A stretch of DNA of 64,000 nt, taken from contig OY761554.1 of the NCBI GenBank assembly GCA_963664655.2, forward strand, positions 682,001-746,000. Reading direction: 5' to 3'. Below the pieces are notes generated by a model that saw only the letters and a list, made by a program, of their open reading frames with translations, did no database searches and was not told the DNA's origin. The position numbers and the translations under genes were made by a program. Below, in pieces: positions 1 through 8,104 of this stretch. Within the stretch, counting starts at the first letter, position 1, and every line of letters begins with the position of its first letter. This DNA comes from Desulfospira sp963664655. GTDB lineage: Bacteria > Desulfobacterota > Desulfobacteria > Desulfobacterales > Desulfobacteraceae.

Positions 1-1
1 T

Positions 2-643
2 ACGTCCCTGCAAAATTCCTTTTTTTCGAATTCCACATCGATAGCCTCATTGTCCGGAACTGTAGTTTCATCCAGTATAAATGAAACTCCAGCCACATCT
101 TCTTTAAGCGGGGAAACTAATGAGGATAATTCGCCCGATCAAACAAATAATGAACAGGAAACCTGGCTTGAAAGCTTGAGAATTAATGAAATAAGCTGGG
201 CGTCTTCCAATGGCGAAAGCGGATTTGCCACAGGGGATTGGGAATGGCAGATTGATGAAATCAGCATTGATGCCGGTGTGAATATTGTTAAGCTGGTCGT
301 CAAAGATGCCCTCGGCAACATCGCTAAAAAAGAAATAAAGGTTGTTTACAATAAAATCTTGACGGAAGATGAAACACGGCTACAGGAACAATGGACCCGC
401 AGTCTAACTTACGAATTTAATTTTGATGAGACGGATTCTGAGAACACACCGATGACGGCGGCAGCTATAACTATCTGGCTGTGGCCGGATAAAATCATTA
501 TGACCGATGATCATTTAAACTCCGTTAACATTGATAGTGACCGGATCACCACAGAGGATGGATTTCAATACCACTGGAACATGGAATGTGATAATTCCAA
601 TAAAAATATTCTTTACCTGGATATCCCTTCTGATGAACTGTAG
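2..643 (+). CDS. C-terminal part of a secreted Ig-like-domain protein (5' end outside window)
   Basis: The frame is open from base 2 with no stop, so this is probably the 3' part of a longer gene; the TTG at 50 is not needed as a start. The first residues are rich in Ser and Thr. They lead into a stretch with GDWEWQIDEISIDAGVN and IVKLVVKDALGNIAKKEIKVVY, which resembles the end of a bacterial Ig-like repeat (the DxxGN...V pattern after a beta-rich segment). About 100 acidic residues follow, with alternating hydrophobic and polar residues and no motif I recognise. Base composition is AT-richer than most of the window. The role is unknown; an extracellular adhesin or enzyme-tail module is the likeliest reading. 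The Ig-like call is by pattern only. Confidence 0.5.
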   Translation, partial: TSLQNSFFSNSTSIASLSGTVVSSSINETPATSSLSGETNEDNSPDQTNNEQETWLESLRINEISWASSNGESGFATGDWEWQIDEISIDAGVNIVKLVVKDALGNIAKKEIKVVYNKILTEDETRLQEQWTRSLTYEFNFDETDSENTPMTAAAITIWLWPDKIIMTDDHLNSVNIDSDRITTEDGFQYHWNMECDNSNKNILYLDIPSDEL

Positions 644-820
644 TGATATGACAATTTTTTAAAACCACCAACCGCTATATGATGTGTCCGGGTTTGAAAA
701 GTCAGAATTCAACTTTATAAAATATTAACCCTGTAACCAGCTACGCAACGACGGTATTATGACGGTATTTTTTAAAATCAAAATATGTAACCATTTGATT
801 AGATAGGTATAAATAAAAAA

Positions 821-844
821 GTTCAAATCCCTGCGTCGTTACCA
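821..844 (+). other. tRNA 3'-end-like fragment, candidate attachment-site core
   Basis: The 24 bases read as a T-loop (GTTCAAATC), the 3' half of a T-stem, a seven-base acceptor strand CGTCGTT, a discriminator A and CCA. The upstream bases are A-rich and cannot form the 5' half of the T-stem, and no D-arm or anticodon arm is present, so it is not a functional tRNA. Integrating elements often leave such a fragment at one border. No integrase gene is visible, so the attachment-site reading is inference. Confidence 0.4.
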
Positions 845-852
845 GACAATTC

Positions 853-886
853 AAGGGGTTAGCCGATTTCGGTTAACCCCTTTTTA
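853..886 (+). terminator. Intrinsic terminator hairpin 1
   Basis: A 13-bp stem starting AAGGGGTTA and closing TAACCCCTT, with one G-T wobble and a four-base loop, is followed by a T-run. It lies directly after the tRNA-like 3' end, where a tRNA terminator would be expected. Confidence 0.75.
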
Positions 887-894
887 GATAGCGA

Positions 895-942
895 AAGCCC
901 TTGATTTAAACTTTTGTACAAAGTTTAGATCAGGGGTTTTTT
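895..942 (+). terminator. Intrinsic terminator hairpin 2
   Basis: Bases 895-914 pair with 920-939 over about 20 bp with a few G-T wobbles, around a five-base loop (915-919). A T-run follows. This is the strongest of three consecutive hairpins. Confidence 0.75.
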
Positions 943-952
943 ATATGCGTAG

Positions 953-980
953 AATCGGACGGCAACCATCCGATTTTTTG
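953..980 (+). terminator. Intrinsic terminator hairpin 3
   Basis: AATCGGACGG (953-962) pairs with CCATCCGATT (966-975) with one mismatch and runs into Ts. It is the third hairpin in about 130 bp of otherwise gene-free sequence between 644 and 1092. Confidence 0.55.
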
Positions 981-1092
981 CAAACCGGCACAACGTGGCA
1001 TTTCTGCTGTTAAGAGATGGCCCGTAAGTCATGGTATCTAAAACAGCTAATATATCATGACAAATGAAAAGGGGATTGGTATATTGTAAATT

Positions 1093-1323
1093 ATGAACTC
1101 AATAAATCAAATATTGGAAGAAGCCCGTCAGCTTCCGGAAGATCAGAGATTTACACTTGTAAATCGGTTATTGAAGTTAAACGAGCCCTGTTCCTCAGAA
1201 GATGTAAGGCGTGCCTGGGATACGGAAATCAGGAATCGTATTGCCCGTTATGACCGGGGGGAAGCTGGTTCGCGACCAGCCAGTGAAGTTTTTTCTGATT
1301 TAGACCGTAGACTTAATCAATGA
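1093..1323 (+). CDS. Addiction-module antitoxin (Unstab_antitox-like)
   Basis: The 76-residue protein has the pattern of short addiction-module component antitoxins: an N-terminal helix LEEARQLPEDQRFTLVNRLL, then a W...EI..RI..YDRGE segment, and a P..EVF..L end. Such proteins bind and neutralise a RelE/ParE-type toxin and usually repress their own promoter. The stop overlaps the start of the toxin gene in an ATGA arrangement, which fits translational coupling. No strong ribosome-binding site sits at the usual distance, so the start is the least certain part. The family call rests on sequence pattern and on the adjacent toxin. Confidence 0.75.
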   Translation: MNSINQILEEARQLPEDQRFTLVNRLLKLNEPCSSEDVRRAWDTEIRNRIARYDRGEAGSRPASEVFSDLDRRLNQ

Positions 1324-1610
1324 TTCTTGAATTTCTTGAAGAAGCAGAGCTTGAGTTGTTTGAGGCAGTTGACTGGTATGAGTCCAAAGAGAAAGGATTG
1401 GGAAAACGTTTTAGAGATGAGGTTGCCCACGTCCTTGATCGAATCGTTGAAGATCCCACGCTCTGGCGGGAAAGATCCGGCGGTTATAGGCGGGTGAACT
1501 GTCCGGTCTTTCCGTATGATCTCCCATTTTTCATACGAGGACCGAAGATTATCATTGCGGCTGTTGCACACGATCATAGAAAGCCGGGTTATTGGATGTC
1601 TCGCACTTGA
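1320..1610 (+). CDS. RelE/ParE-family toxin
   Basis: The 96-residue protein starts with the family signature of a beta strand then EAELELFEAVDWYESKEKGLG and RFRDEV, followed by YRRVNCPVFPYDLPFFI and a closing strand with AAVAHDHRKPGYW. This is the RelE/ParE fold, whose members either cleave mRNA at the ribosome or inhibit gyrase; the sequence does not say which. Length is normal for the family. It overlaps the antitoxin gene by four bases and should be co-translated with it. The C-terminal H.HR.P.YW pattern is common in chromosomal ParE-like toxins. Confidence 0.8.
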   Translation: MILEFLEEAELELFEAVDWYESKEKGLGKRFRDEVAHVLDRIVEDPTLWRERSGGYRRVNCPVFPYDLPFFIRGPKIIIAAVAHDHRKPGYWMSRT

Positions 1611-1767
1611 TCAGCAGATTTTTGTCTCACCAATGTATTTCTTTGATAAGTAAATCCACAAGTTCGATGCCTATTTGTTAATTTGGATTCCATTTTTCCG
1701 TGTCCAATTATGCAAGTTTGGGAGAGAACAACCGTATCTCTTGGCTATAAATGTCTTTGTAGAGCCG

Positions 1768-2280
1768 TTATTTAAAATCTTTTTTTCTGAACCAGTCCTC
1801 ATCGCTATAAAGTTTTTTTTCACATTCCGGGCAGATGCTGTGGCTGAAGTGGGCATCAGTTCTTTTTTCCATATACGACTCAATCCGGTTCCAATATCCT
1901 TCATCGTCTCTGATTTTTTTACATGAACTGCAAATCGGGATTATTCCCTGGAGGGTTTTCACCTCATCCAGAGCCTTTTGAAGTTTATCAATGAGGCTGT
2001 TTTTTTCCTTTTCTGTCTCTTTGCCAATCCTGATATAGATTGTTAAGGGTCGAAAAACCAATAAATACAGTACGGGAAACACAATAGCTGTCAATATGAA
2101 GGCATCCAAAAAAGCTTCCTGATAAGCCGGTAGATGTGGTAGATAGTGAAAAAACATCATGATTATGACTTCTGAAGAGAAAATTGATCCTGAAATAATC
2201 AATAAGAAATACAAAGGGTTTCCTGAAAACTTACTGTCCTTTAGCCCGGCTAGTTTTTTTTGTATATTACCTGTTTTCAT
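1768..2280 (-). CDS. Two-TM membrane protein with a short cysteine-containing signalling tail
   Basis: The 170-residue protein has hydrophobic segments at about residues 24-44 and 57-80, then a charged coiled region (EKEKNSLIDKLQKALDEVK). It ends with LQGIIPICSSCKKIRDDEGYW and a second CPEC about 45 residues later. In my recollection this CxxCKKIRD...HxICPEC module normally sits at the C-terminus of PAS or response-regulator sensor proteins. Here it has no kinase or cyclase partner domain, only a membrane anchor. The four cysteines and the histidine before the second pair could bind metal or heme, which is inference. Upstream of the start (2281-2320) there is no clear Shine-Dalgarno sequence. 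Confidence 0.6.
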   Translation of the reverse strand: MKTGNIQKKLAGLKDSKFSGNPLYFLLIISGSIFSSEVIIMMFFHYLPHLPAYQEAFLDAFILTAIVFPVLYLLVFRPLTIYIRIGKETEKEKNSLIDKLQKALDEVKTLQGIIPICSSCKKIRDDEGYWNRIESYMEKRTDAHFSHSICPECEKKLYSDEDWFRKKDFK

Positions 2281-2768
2281 AATGGTTGCAGTTCATTCGT
2301 TATTCGGTTGATAGGATACAAGCTAAGTCCCGTTTTAATCGGTTGGTTGTAACTGAGGGGGTAAGCCCATAAGTTCAAGAATCTGTTGTTCACCTTAAAA
2401 TCAGTCTGTATTCTGTTTCGCAAAATCAAGGAACAATTGATCCTATGGGGTTTTGGTCTAATGGGTCTTATACTAAAAAAAAGAATAAAATAGAACAGAT
2501 TATAAATGCTTACGCCATAAAGGACCGCGTTTTTGACAAGGCCGTTGCCTTTTTTATTTCAAATTGATATTTTTTCATTGGCCATGGTATGGTATCCAGT
2601 AGGCCATGGCTTAAAAATATTTTCTCAGTCTCCTGTTGTCCGGCCGGCCCTATGAGGCGGGATTTTTTTTATCATCATTTTGAGCGTTTTTTTTAAAGAA
2701 ATATACCGGCAAAGGGTATGATGATTAAACAGACCATGAAAGATTCAAATTAACTTCCCCAAAGGCCT
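2281..2768. other. Intergenic region of about 490 bp, mostly unassigned
   Basis: No convincing gene on either strand. A small hairpin AAGGC-cgtt-GCCTT at 2538-2551 followed by Ts could end transcription on the plus strand. GCCATGG occurs twice, at about 2581 and 2604. The last 60 bases before 2769 are AT-rich and presumably carry the promoter of the next genes, but no clear -35/-10 pair stands out. Confidence 0.4.
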
Positions 2769-3032
2769 ATGGATAAAAAGAAACAGACCATATGGTTTCC
2801 CGCAATGAGCTACGGCATTGGCTGGGGACTGCCCATAACATGGCAGGGATGGCTGGTATATTTATTGTACTTTGTTCTGCTGTTGGCGGGCGGCCTTTTA
2901 ATGGCAACCTCTCCCATTGGTACCGGGCTCTATGTCATATATGTGATGATATTGTCTGCCCTGCTGATATTTATCTGCTGGAAAAAGGGGGAGAAAATGG
3001 AGTTTCGATGGGGAAACAAAAAACTCAAATGA
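2769..3032 (+). CDS. Small membrane protein of unknown function
   Basis: The 87-residue protein has two likely membrane spans, around residues 28-47 (GWLVYLLYFVLLLAGG) and 52-71 (GLYVIYVMILSALLIFICW), and a short basic C-terminus. I do not recognise a family. It ends four bases before the yjbQ-like gene and is read in the same direction, so the two are probably co-transcribed. An overlapping frame from 2792 of similar length has no hydrophobic pattern and is a shadow. Confidence 0.55.
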   Translation: MDKKKQTIWFPAMSYGIGWGLPITWQGWLVYLLYFVLLLAGGLLMATSPIGTGLYVIYVMILSALLIFICWKKGEKMEFRWGNKKLK

Positions 3033-3036
3033 CACT

Positions 3037-3453
3037 ATGAAACATTTTAGAAAAGAACTCTGGTTTGAGGTTCCCGGCCGCAGGGCGTTTATCAACATCA
3101 CCCCTGATATTGAGGAATGCCTGGCCCAAAGCGGTATTCAAAACGGGCTGCTGTTGTGCAATGCCATGCATATCACGGCGTCCGTGTTTATCAATGATGA
3201 TGAGTCCGGGCTTCATCATGATTATGATGTCTGGCTGGAGAAGCTGGCCCCCCATGCCCCGATAAGCCAGTACCGCCACAATGTGGGCGAGGACAATGCC
3301 GATGCCCATATGAAACGGCAGATCATGGGCCGGGAAGTGGTGGTGGCCGTCACCGACGGGAAACTGGATTTCGGAACCTGGGAACAGATCTTCTACGGAG
3401 AGTTTGACGGCCGGCGCAGAAAACGGGTCCTGGTGAAAATTATCGGAGAATAG
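3037..3453 (+). CDS. YjbQ-family protein (UPF0047)
   Basis: The 138-residue protein matches the YjbQ/UPF0047 family along its full length. Features include ITPDIEECLAQSGI, a conserved His after GLLLCNAM (MHITASVFINDDE), YRHN near residue 86, a second His in NADAHMKRQIMG, and the end DFGTWEQIFYGEFDG.R. Bacterial members have been reported to have weak secondary thiamine-phosphate synthase activity, and the histidine cluster suggests a metal site. The true physiological role is not settled. It lies between a small membrane protein and ppk2 on the same strand, with a 34-bp gap to ppk2. Confidence 0.85.
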   Translation: MKHFRKELWFEVPGRRAFINITPDIEECLAQSGIQNGLLLCNAMHITASVFINDDESGLHHDYDVWLEKLAPHAPISQYRHNVGEDNADAHMKRQIMGREVVVAVTDGKLDFGTWEQIFYGEFDGRRRKRVLVKIIGE

Positions 3454-3487
3454 ACTTATTTTTTGATTTTACGATAGGGAGGGAACC

Positions 3488-4399
3488 ATGTCTAAAAAGA
3501 AAAAAGGCGCCGCCGATAATGGAAAACAGCATGAGCCAGAGACGGCCGGCCAGGTGTCAAGCGGACTGAACAAGCCTGCTTCCGGGAAAGAAAATTCAAA
3601 AAAAGCGCCCAAAAAGATGAACCTGGGCCGGTATGAGAATGAACTGGCCAGGCTCCAGGTGGAACTGGTCAAGCTTCAGGAATGGATCAGGCATAAACGC
3701 CTGAAGGTGGTGGTGGTCTTTGAAGGACGGGATACGGCCGGGAAGGGCGGCACCATCAAGCGGATCATGGACCGGCTTAATCCCCGTGTCGTAAAGGTGG
3801 TGGCCCTTGGGACCCCCACGGAAAAGGAAAAGACCCAGTGGTATTTCCAGCGGTATACCTCCCATTTGCCGTCAGACGGAGAGATGATGCTGTTTGACCG
3901 CAGCTGGTACAACCGGGCCCTTGTTGAACGGGTGATGGGGTTCTGCACAGAAGAAGAATACCGGGAATTCATGCGGTCCTGTCCGGAATTTGAAAGAATG
4001 CTGGTCCGTTCGGGAATTATTTTGATCAAGTATTACCTGTCCGTAAGTGATGAGGAACAGGAAAGACGGTTCCAGGCCCGGATCAATGATCCCCTCAGGC
4101 AGTGGAAACTCAGTCCCATGGATCTGGAGTCCCGCAGGAGATGGGTCGAGTACTCCAAGGCCAAGGATGAGATGTTCAAGTACACGGATATCAAACAGGC
4201 CCCCTGGTACGTGGTCAACGCCGACGTAAAACGGCATGCCAGGCTCAATGTGATCAGCCACCTGTTAAGCCTGATCCCCTATGAGGACTTGACGCCCAAA
4301 TCGGTCAAACTGCCGCCCCGGCAGAAAAACCAGGGATATGTTCGCCCTCCCCTGACAGACCAGACGTTTATTCCCGAAGTTTATCCCTATCTTTTGTGA
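3488..4399 (+). CDS. ppk2: Polyphosphate kinase 2 family protein
   Basis: PPK2 enzymes transfer phosphate between polyphosphate and nucleotides. The 303-residue protein has a Lys/Ala-rich N-terminal tail of about 40 residues, then the P-loop-like Walker A EGRDTAGKGGTIKRI at about residue 78 and the lid and Walker B segments MLFDRSWYNRALVERVMGF and YYLSVSDEEQERRFQARI. Then come PLRQWKLSPMD and a closing APWYVVNADVKRHARLNVI. The length and single-domain form fit class I PPK2, but substrate preference (ADP or AMP) cannot be read safely. A good ribosome-binding site (AGGGAGG) lies eight bases before the ATG. The 3' end overlaps the convergent methyltransferase gene by 32 bp. Confidence 0.93.
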   Translation: MSKKKKGAADNGKQHEPETAGQVSSGLNKPASGKENSKKAPKKMNLGRYENELARLQVELVKLQEWIRHKRLKVVVVFEGRDTAGKGGTIKRIMDRLNPRVVKVVALGTPTEKEKTQWYFQRYTSHLPSDGEMMLFDRSWYNRALVERVMGFCTEEEYREFMRSCPEFERMLVRSGIILIKYYLSVSDEEQERRFQARINDPLRQWKLSPMDLESRRRWVEYSKAKDEMFKYTDIKQAPWYVVNADVKRHARLNVISHLLSLIPYEDLTPKSVKLPPRQKNQGYVRPPLTDQTFIPEVYPYLL

Positions 4400-5108
4400 G
4401 TTTTGCCAGGTATTTTCCTTCTTTGTCCTGGGCCACCCTGACGCAACGCCAGCCGTGAAATTCGGCGTAAAAGGCCAGGGTGGAGACGTCAATATACAGC
4501 CAGTCAAAGGGGTCGCCGGCAATGTCTTTATACGACAGGGTAAATTGGGTTTCCCCAAAATAGGGCTGTTCCGGGCTTGATGCCATGGCTGCGGTATAAG
4601 GGGCGGCAAGGTCTGTGGAGTCGGCCAGGATCTGCCCGCCCGGGTTTAAAAGCGATGCCGCCCGCTGCAGAAAAATGTTAAGTCCTTCAATGCTGCCGCA
4701 AAGCCCGATGCCGTTCATGAGCATGAGCAAGGTGTCATAGGGGCCGCCGTCATGGGTGAAAAGGCTGTCCTGACAGACTTGGCGGATGCCCTGCTGTTCC
4801 ATGACCTCAACGCATCCCGGAGAAATATCCATAGCGGTCACATGCATGGTCCCCCCGGCCTGGAGAACCAGACTGTGGCAGCCGCTGCCGGCCCCAATGT
4901 CCAGCACCTTTCCCCGGCACAGGGTCAGGGCTTTCTTCTCTAAGGTATCCATGTGATCCCAGGTGCGGAACATCAGCTCCCCGGCCATTTTCGACATCTC
5001 AAAATCCGGAGACGTTACCTGGATATAAGCCTCATTATCTCCTGCCAGGTAGTCGGACAACATCCGGCCCAGGGGGTCTTTTTCTGGCATAATCATTTCT
5101 GTCTTCAT
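4368..5108 (-). CDS. Class I SAM-dependent methyltransferase
   Basis: The 246-residue protein has a Rossmann-type methyltransferase core. Motif I is VLDIGAGSGCHSLVLQ at about residue 70, followed by an acidic residue ending the next strand (VTAMDISPGCVEVM), then GGPYDTLLMLMNGIGLCG and LLNPGGQILADSTD. The substrate is unknown. The N-terminus (about 60 residues) is helical, with no domain I can name. It is convergent with ppk2 and overlaps its last codons, which is unusual but compatible with both genes being real. No linked partner gene indicates its target. Confidence 0.8.
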   Translation of the reverse strand: MKTEMIMPEKDPLGRMLSDYLAGDNEAYIQVTSPDFEMSKMAGELMFRTWDHMDTLEKKALTLCRGKVLDIGAGSGCHSLVLQAGGTMHVTAMDISPGCVEVMEQQGIRQVCQDSLFTHDGGPYDTLLMLMNGIGLCGSIEGLNIFLQRAASLLNPGGQILADSTDLAAPYTAAMASSPEQPYFGETQFTLSYKDIAGDPFDWLYIDVSTLAFYAEFHGWRCVRVAQDKEGKYLAKLTKDRDKLRE

Positions 5109-5131
5109 ATGTTAAGCTTTTTTCAGGCCTT

Positions 5132-5152
5132 ATATATTGAATCCCAATATAT
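5132..5152. promoter_or_regulatory. Perfect inverted repeat upstream of the methyltransferase gene
   Basis: ATATATTG and CAATATAT are separated by five bases and lie 24 bp upstream of the minus-strand methyltransferase start. The position and symmetry suit an operator or a -10 region embedded in one. No regulator is adjacent. Confidence 0.3.
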
Positions 5153-5306
5153 CATAGGGCAGGCATCGGTGTGAACGGCAAGAGGTGGCAATTTCAACTT
5201 TGACTTTATCCGGTCCTGTGCCAATAATTCAAAATCTCGTTGAATTCCATGCGCTTGTCCGGTAATATATCTGGCTTTTCCATACTGAGGATATGAAGTA
5301 AGAAAA

Positions 5307-6566
5307 ATGAAACCCTATATTGGATGGATGTTTACCGGTACATTGGCCATGTACCTTTTATCGTTCGCAATTCCCTTTGCCGTTGTACCCCAGGCGGTTT
5401 GCGCCTGGCTGGTGCCGCTGGTCATGTGGTCTTCCTTTGCCAGGGGCATCCAGCGCCAAAGTCTGGTTCTGGCAGCCAGCGGAATTGGAATTCACCTTCT
5501 GGCGGTCAGCCGGGGCGCCGTTTTCCCCTGGCGGGAGGTTCTCACCCTTAACCTGCCCATGCTGGCCATGTTCGTGGCCGTGTCCTTTCTTGCCCTGGCC
5601 AATACCCGGCCGGTCATGGAATCTTTGCCCAAAGGCAGGGGCGCCGTGGTTCAAACGGCGGTCGGAACTCATCTTCTGGCCTCGGTCATTAACATCTCGG
5701 TCCTTTTTGTCTTTGGTGACCGGCTTCAGGTCAACGGGCGTTTAAAAAATAATCAGCAGATTATTCTTGCCCGGTCTTTTTGTGCTGCGGCATGGTGGTC
5801 TCCGTTTTTTGTTGCCACTGGTGTGGCGTTGACCTATGCCCCGGGCATGTCGTTGCATCAAACCCTTATCCCGGGGATTATCATGAGCATCATCGGTATT
5901 TGCTTTTCTGTTGTGGAGGTCGGATTTTTCAGGAAAGAAGAATTCTCAGGCTATCCGTTCAGGCCGGACAGCCTGGTGATTCCGTTTTTTCTGGCGGGCC
6001 TTGTCCTTTTGACCCACTTTGCGGTACCCCGGATCAACGTGCTGTCCATTATCTGTGTGGTGGCACCGGCGGGGGCGGTGGCCTTTATGAAAGAACGGCC
6101 AAGGCTTTCCACCCTGCACCGGTTTATCAAGACCCGGCTCAATTCCACAGGAAGCCAGTTTTCCCTGTTTCTGGCCGCCGGGATTTTTTCAACCGGGATC
6201 AAATCTATTCTCCGGGTTTATCCGGACCTGCTCAGCCTTCACTCTGCCGGTTTTACGCCGGAATTGTTTTCCATTATTCTGGGGATCGTTATTTTTATCG
6301 GGTTTTTCGGGATCCATCCCGTGGTCAGCATTTCCGTTTTAAGCCCTCTGCTGCTGCCCCTGAACCCGGATCCATCCCAGCTGGGCTTTCTTTTTTTAAG
6401 TTCATGGGCGATTTCAACGGGAACCAGCCCTTTGTCCGGCGTCGGGCTGGCCCTGCTGAGCCGTTACCAGGCATCGGCTGTACAGATTCTCAAAAGCAAC
6501 TGGCACTACGCCCTTGCCATGTGGGGCCTTGCCTCAATCGGGAACATGGTGTTTTTTGGCAGTTGA
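5307..6566 (+). CDS. Polytopic membrane protein, ion-transporter-superfamily-like
   Basis: The 419-residue protein is hydrophobic along its length, with about ten to twelve predicted spans. The C-terminal third contains FGIHPVVSISVLSPLLLPL, then a polar segment SSWAISTGTSPLSGVGLALL, a layout that resembles re-entrant substrate loops in the ArsB/NhaD/citrate transporter superfamily. A basic cytoplasmic loop (KERPRLSTLHRFIKTRL) lies in the middle. I cannot assign a substrate. The start has an AAG-rich leader (AAGTAAGAAAA) but a poor ribosome-binding site. The following gene is 128 bp downstream on the same strand. Confidence 0.6.
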   Translation: MKPYIGWMFTGTLAMYLLSFAIPFAVVPQAVCAWLVPLVMWSSFARGIQRQSLVLAASGIGIHLLAVSRGAVFPWREVLTLNLPMLAMFVAVSFLALANTRPVMESLPKGRGAVVQTAVGTHLLASVINISVLFVFGDRLQVNGRLKNNQQIILARSFCAAAWWSPFFVATGVALTYAPGMSLHQTLIPGIIMSIIGICFSVVEVGFFRKEEFSGYPFRPDSLVIPFFLAGLVLLTHFAVPRINVLSIICVVAPAGAVAFMKERPRLSTLHRFIKTRLNSTGSQFSLFLAAGIFSTGIKSILRVYPDLLSLHSAGFTPELFSIILGIVIFIGFFGIHPVVSISVLSPLLLPLNPDPSQLGFLFLSSWAISTGTSPLSGVGLALLSRYQASAVQILKSNWHYALAMWGLASIGNMVFFGS

Positions 6567-6694
6567 GCAGACCGCTCCCAAACAGCATGGTACGCCGGGT
6601 ATTTAAGGGTTGTATCCGTCAGCAAATGGCGATACCCTTTGGCATGGCCTAAAAAATTAAAAAAACGGGACAACTTACCGGGGTATATGCAGCT

Positions 6695-7375
6695 ATGGAA
6701 AATATATGGATCATCGGTGCCGGCAAGTTCGGGCTTAGGGCCGCCAAATGGCTGGCCCGACACCGCAAGCCGTTGAATATCACCATGGTGGATTTAGACC
6801 GGACAAGCCTTGAGGCCGCCCGGCAGATCGGGTGCCGGACGGTGGAAAGCGATGGCACAGGGTTTTTGAGTGAAACCCTTTCGCCCGGTTCAAACGTGGA
6901 CTGGGTAGTGCCGGCGGTACCGGTTCATCTGGCCTGGCTGTGGTGTCTGAATACCCTGGGCCCGGACCGGGTTGCACCGGTTCCCCTTCCCGCAGACTTT
7001 GATGCGCTGCTGCCCAATGCCATGCGGGGGGAGAAAGGCGACGATGTATATGCCAGCCATGCCGATTTTATCTGTCCGCCCAATTGTAACGAGCCGGACG
7101 ATATCTGTACCAAAACCGGCCAAAAACGCAAACAGGACATGTTTTCCCTGTTAAAGGGCATCCGGTTCGGGCAGCTTCTCCCGTTTGTCATTCGCAGCGA
7201 GCAGCTTGGTCCGGGGGTCGGGGGATACCGGCCCAAAGCCCTGTTTGAGCTGGCCGGGCAGATCCGCCGCTGTGACGGCCCTTTTTTTGTCGCCACCGCC
7301 TGCCGCTGCCATGCCGTTATTTCAGGGGGAAAACCCCTGGGAGACCGGAACAATGGGGGTCACAGACAGGCATAG
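6695..7375 (+). CDS. Rossmann-fold (TrkA-N-like) protein with conserved cysteine motifs
   Basis: The 226-residue protein starts with a textbook dinucleotide-binding fold: IIGAGKFGLRAAKWLA (GxGxxG) and an Asp at the end of the second strand (TMVDLDRT). The second half is unlike potassium-channel regulators. It has CPPNCNEPDDICTKTG at about residue 128, then RSEQLGPGVGGYRP, and FFVATACRCHAVISGG near the end. The cysteines and final histidine could bind a metal or an iron-sulfur cluster. I recall similar proteins annotated as potassium transporter TrkA in sulfate reducers, but the cysteine part is not explained by that name. It stops one base before the convergent Uma2 remnant. Confidence 0.6.
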   Translation: MENIWIIGAGKFGLRAAKWLARHRKPLNITMVDLDRTSLEAARQIGCRTVESDGTGFLSETLSPGSNVDWVVPAVPVHLAWLWCLNTLGPDRVAPVPLPADFDALLPNAMRGEKGDDVYASHADFICPPNCNEPDDICTKTGQKRKQDMFSLLKGIRFGQLLPFVIRSEQLGPGVGGYRPKALFELAGQIRRCDGPFFVATACRCHAVISGGKPLGDRNNGGHRQA

Positions 7376-7965
7376 CTATTTGGTTTCGAAGCTGACATCC
7401 CAATAGATTTCGGATAACGGTATTTTACAATTGGCCGCTTCTATAGTTAAGGTTTGGTCGATATTTTTCAATGATGAGTATTCCCAAGTGTCTTTTTTCT
7501 CTGTGCGAATATATTGTTCAACCCGGTATTTATCCTGGGAAATAAGGATATATTCTTTTAGCGTAGGAATGCCTTGATATGAATTAAATTTTTCTCCCCG
7601 ATCAAAAGCAGCTGTCGAATCTGAAAGGATTTCTATAATCACAACGGGGTTGGTCAGTGTGTCGAGTTCATCATCTTCAAATTGGGCCTCGCCGCAATGA
7701 ATCACAACGTCCGGGTAAACATAGCCGTTTTTAATTTTTACCCTCATATCGTTGGTGGCTGTCTTGCAAGGAGATTTGTCGGCTTTTAGTTTGTTTGTAA
7801 GGCTGCTGCGATGTTAAGATTGATGTAAACATGGTTCTTCTTAGCCCCGACCATGGCAAATACTTCACCATCGAAATATTCATGCTTCATATTAAAAGAA
7901 TTTCTTTCGAGTTCAAGATATTCTGACGGCGTCATGGCATTATTTTCTTTCGGCTGTGCTGTCAT
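7376..7965 (-). pseudogene. Uma2-family (DUF820) endonuclease-like gene, frameshifted
   Basis: Two minus-strand pieces together make a full Uma2-family protein. The N-terminal piece starts at ATG 7965 (MTAQPKENNAMTPSEYLEL...) and stops at 7786-7788 after 59 residues. The second piece continues in another frame with KADKSPCKTATNDMRVKI and runs to 7376. Inserting one base near 7789-7795 would join them into about 196 residues with the family landmarks YLELER, HEYFDGEVFAMVGAKKNH, YPDVVI, VVIIEILSDST and YILISQD. The fold is a PD-(D/E)XK nuclease. This region is AT-richer than its neighbours. A sequencing error is possible; otherwise the gene is inactive. Confidence 0.75.
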
Positions 7966-8104
7966 GCTTTCTCTCCGGTTTTGAACTTATGTTACAATAA
8001 AATAACAGCCTTGGGTACTGAAACATTTGAAAAATGCCGCAATTTTTTGGCGGTTTGAGGAAATCTATTTGGGGTTTGCCTTTAAATGCGGCAGTTGTTA
8101 TTCT

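Noticed and set aside
747..844. AACGACG at 747-753 as the 5' acceptor strand of a complete tRNA ending at 844
   Set aside because: The seven bases do pair with CGTCGTT at 834-840, but no D-arm, anticodon arm or T-stem can be built between them, so only the 3' end is tRNA-like.
1671..1904. Minus-strand frame with basic residues that could suggest a small DNA-binding protein
   Set aside because: It overlaps the membrane protein gene at 1768-2280 in another frame and has no family pattern.
5780..6652. 290-codon plus-strand frame
   Set aside because: It is a cysteine- and proline-rich shadow of the membrane protein gene at 5307-6566.
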